This document shows positions 62,290 to 64,000 of a stretch of DNA of 64,000 nt, one piece after another. The position numbers and the translations under genes are program-made. Position 1 is the first letter of the stretch; each line of letters starts with the position of its first letter. Below the pieces are notes generated by a model. It did not search any database, was not told the origin of the DNA, and saw only the letters and a program-made list of their open reading frames with translations. The stretch comes from UBA8389 sp942493385 (GTDB lineage Bacteria; Bacteroidota; Bacteroidia; Bacteroidales; UBA1402): NCBI GenBank assembly GCA_942493385.1, contig OW818699.1, forward strand, positions 3,038,001-3,102,000, given 5' to 3'.

Positions 62290-63315
62290 TCAGCGCTTCA
62301 ATTCTTCCAGAAAAGCCTGCAAGTTTTCCGTATTGACGCCGGGTGGCATGCCTCCCCCACATGAATACAGGATGCGGCTGAACCCGTCAGTTTCAGTCTT
62401 CAACGCACGGACAGCAGCGGCCACCACTTCGGGTGAGCCGGAAGCCAATACGTCACGGGGTGGAATATTGCCCAAGATGGTGACCTTATCCTTGGTTTCA
62501 GCACGCAATTCGGTGAGCGACAGGTGCACGCCGGGATTGTACAGATTGATGCCCAATTCAGCGTAATATTTGACGGAAACCGTACAATCGGCATCGTTGT
62601 GGAAAAACTTGATGCTATCGTTTCCTTCGTACAGTTCCTTGAAATAAGGATAGCCGAACTCCATGAAATCTTCTTCACTGATGAATCCGACAATGTCGTC
62701 CAGCATTAAGATGCCATCGATGGTCGGAAACGTTTCATGCTGCAATTTGTGCCAAGCTTTGAGAAAATCAGTAATAGTGCGCATCAGGCGATGTACGGCG
62801 TCCGGATCCATCATCATGGTGGTGAGGAATTCGGTGGTTCCCATCAAGAAGGTGGCGATGTTCAAGGGCCCTCTGGAAACGGAAAAACGGATCTTATGTC
62901 CAGCGGCTTCCATGGCCGGTTGAGCCAGTTTCAATCGGTTCAGCATAAAGGGCAACAAGCCGTCGGTCGTTGGGTCGGGCACGTGCAAAAGATCGATGTC
63001 TTCGGTCGTATTGATGACCTTGAACGCATAGGGAAATTCATTTTTGGGAAACTGGCAGCGCGCACCAAAAGCGGATGGCTCCGTGCACATGCCGTATTCA
63101 CTCCAGAATCCAGGTAAAAACAAGGTATCCGGAAACGTTTCGATGGCTTTGAGGTTGGCTTTGAGCCACAAATCGTCGTTGGTAAAGTAATCGAGGATGG
63201 AAATGCCGTACCATGCTGGTAGCCAGGGGCAATCGATGATAAATCCGCTCACTGGTTCGGTCGTTGCCTCACCATTTACGATTTTCTTAAGGGTTTCCCA
63301 TTGTTTGTCTGTCAT
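62290..63315 (-). CDS. Uroporphyrinogen decarboxylase (URO-D) family protein
   Basis: 341 residues, TIM-barrel length of the URO-D/methyltransferase family. Elements seen are FHNDADC near residue 240 and ILYSCGGGMPPGVN near 315-328. They resemble the His and Cys zinc ligands of corrinoid-dependent methyltransferases such as MtaA more than the heme-pathway HemE, whose N-terminal Arg-rich motif (R-x-P-x-W-x-M-R-Q-A-G) is absent. The substrate is unknown. First gene of the group with the small membrane protein, MuiA-like protein and sulfatase, though spacing (56 nt) leaves room for separate transcription. Confidence 0.82.
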   Translation of the reverse strand: MTDKQWETLKKIVNGEATTEPVSGFIIDCPWLPAWYGISILDYFTNDDLWLKANLKAIETFPDTLFLPGFWSEYGMCTEPSAFGARCQFPKNEFPYAFKVINTTEDIDLLHVPDPTTDGLLPFMLNRLKLAQPAMEAAGHKIRFSVSRGPLNIATFLMGTTEFLTTMMMDPDAVHRLMRTITDFLKAWHKLQHETFPTIDGILMLDDIVGFISEEDFMEFGYPYFKELYEGNDSIKFFHNDADCTVSVKYYAELGINLYNPGVHLSLTELRAETKDKVTILGNIPPRDVLASGSPEVVAAAVRALKTETDGFSRILYSCGGGMPPGVNTENLQAFLEELKR

Positions 63316-63387
63316 TGGATGCTGTGATTTTAGGTTTAAAGGCTGAAGTGCTGCCCAAAGTTAGCAATTTCCAAATGCTATCGACAC

Positions 63388-63804
63388 TCATTTAAGTTTC
63401 TTTTTGTAATCGGCAATTACCAGTAAATCGTCCAATTGTTCCAAGGTTTGAACAGAGGAACCCAAGGGAATTAATTTTCCGATTCGGTTGACCTCTTGAA
63501 TTTGTTTAAAATAAGACGAATCGATTGGCAATGGGATAAGCCCCTCCACTGTTTTTTCGGTGAAATAAAAGACGACCCTGAAATAGCCGTCCCAGATTGA
63601 TAGCCAGAATACTGTTTTCTTTTTGAATTGCACTTTGCAAAGCCAAGCGCCACCGTCCTTGTAATAATTCCATATCGGTTCAAGGTCCATTTCAGCTATT
63701 CGTTCCAACAACTTCGAAAAGGCTTCGAAGGCTGAACTCAATGCGGTTTTCAACACGTCGTCCGTCGGTAGTACGGCAGGATTGTTCAATAATGGTTTTT
63801 CCAT
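63388..63804 (-). CDS. DUF3788 family protein
   Basis: 138 residues from the ATG at 63804 (MEKPLLNNPAVLPTDDVL); the longer frame runs into the upstream terminator and is rejected. DLEPIWNYYKDGGAWLCKVQFKKKTVFWLSI is the conserved DUF3788 core (seen as WNYYKDGGAWLCKV and KKKTVFWLSIWDGYF). Small cytoplasmic protein of unknown function. Single gene between the URO-D gene and the arabinofuranosidase end. Confidence 0.85.
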   Translation of the reverse strand: MEKPLLNNPAVLPTDDVLKTALSSAFEAFSKLLERIAEMDLEPIWNYYKDGGAWLCKVQFKKKTVFWLSIWDGYFRVVFYFTEKTVEGLIPLPIDSSYFKQIQEVNRIGKLIPLGSSVQTLEQLDDLLVIADYKKKLK

Positions 63805-63818
63805 GATTTTGGCAAAAA

Positions 63819-63854
63819 AAACAGCCTGCCCTGAATAATTCAGAACAGGCTGCA
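63819..63854 (-). terminator. Terminator of the arabinofuranosidase-like gene
   Basis: CAGCCTG / CAGGCTG outer stem with an inner CTGAA/TTCAG stem, followed on the minus strand by a T-tract (eight T). It overlaps the unused N-terminal extension of the DUF3788 frame. Confidence 0.85.
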
Positions 63855-63860
63855 TTTATA

Positions 63861-64000
63861 TTATTTCTTTAAAGTCAGAATTGTATACGAATACTTCGGG
63901 AACGTATACGCAGCATTCTTAGCGCCAAAAGGAACCACTCCAAGCTTGGGAGCCACTGCCGTTTTGTTGTCCACCGTATTGTAAGTGGTCAATTCACAAT
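63861..64000 (-). CDS. C-terminal end of a probable GH51 alpha-L-arabinofuranosidase
   Basis: Only 46 codons before the stop at 63861-63863 are in the window; the gene continues beyond 64000. The end (VAPKLGVVPFGAKNAA ... FPKYSYTILTLKK) has the beta-sandwich C-terminus pattern of GH51 enzymes, where P-x-YS-x-T-V-L-x-L is usual. No catalytic residue is visible, so the family is a guess; other glycosidases with a C-terminal beta domain are possible. It has its own terminator (63819-63854). Confidence 0.4.
   Translation of the reverse strand, partial: CELTTYNTVDNKTAVAPKLGVVPFGAKNAAYTFPKYSYTILTLKK

Noticed and set aside
1..64000. CRISPR arrays, prophage, insertion sequences and rRNA genes.
   Set aside because: No regularly spaced direct repeats, transposase, integrase or rRNA-like sequence was seen on either strand.

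Overview
The window is about 64 kb of a Bacteroidota (Bacteroidetes) chromosome, most likely an anaerobic or facultative polysaccharide degrader of the Bacteroidales/Marinilabiliales kind. The evidence is consistent: many promoters carry the Bacteroidetes -7 box TAnnTTTG, several with a TTTG/TTG element about 20 nt upstream. Several secreted proteins end in type IX secretion (Por) sorting domains. The tmRNA encodes the tag GENNYALAA. There are many lipoproteins plus DUF3256, DUF4831, DUF5916, DUF3788 and a MuiA-type protein. No rRNA, tRNA, CRISPR array, phage or insertion sequence was seen, so this looks like ordinary chromosome with some accessory secreted-protein genes. The genus cannot be fixed from the sequence.

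Layout. 1-4.6 kb: end of a TolC-MFP-RND efflux operon. 4.7-7.3 kb (minus): an operon of an Rrf2/NsrR-like Fe-S regulator, a small cupredoxin-fold subunit II without CuA ligands, and a B-family heme-copper oxidase-like subunit I. In subunit I the CuB histidine and the cross-linked tyrosine are both replaced by aspartate. I read this as a quinol-dependent nitric oxide reductase (gNOR-like), not an oxygen reductase, and it is the most interesting system in the window. 7.4-11.7 kb: lipoproteins and an orphan GAF-PAS histidine kinase. 11.8-15.2 kb: a glycyl radical enzyme of the 4-hydroxyproline dehydratase type with its radical-SAM activase. 15.4-23 kb: GT9 glycosyltransferase, OsmC, MtgA, a DUF5916 barrel protein and tryptophanase. 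23-33 kb: AsmA-like protein, oligogalacturonate-lyase-like protein, CotH/lamin-tail protein, CNNM/CorC-type transporter and a beta-helix surface protein. 33-35.4 kb: ZapB-like/ZapA/RNase Y.

35.5-40.9 kb: an FGE-fold lipoprotein, a highly structured leader followed by ssrA, a 52-aa membrane miniprotein, then a two-gene unit encoding a T9SS-tailed protein and a repetitive fibre-like protein with a shortened phage-collar domain. 41-46 kb: secreted DPP-IV-type peptidase, zincin and GH43. 46-50 kb: prohibitin-like protein and the hpt-adk-obg-TIGR02757 operon. 50.4-56 kb: C10 cysteine peptidase, lipoprotein, NAD(P)HX repair enzyme and DUF4831. 56-58.4 kb: truA-EamA-DUF3256 operon. 58.4-64 kb: Ser-type sulfatase, a MuiA-like protein with an embedded SusC-like plug fragment, a URO-D family protein, DUF3788 and the end of a probable GH51 arabinofuranosidase.

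How the genes fit together: secreted glycan- and protein-degrading enzymes (GH43, GH51-like, sulfatase, pectin-type lyase, C10, S9, zincin) suggest growth on plant or algal polymers and peptides. Tryptophanase and the hydroxyproline-dehydratase-like enzyme point to amino-acid fermentation. The predicted NO reductase with its Fe-S regulator would protect such an organism from nitrosative stress.
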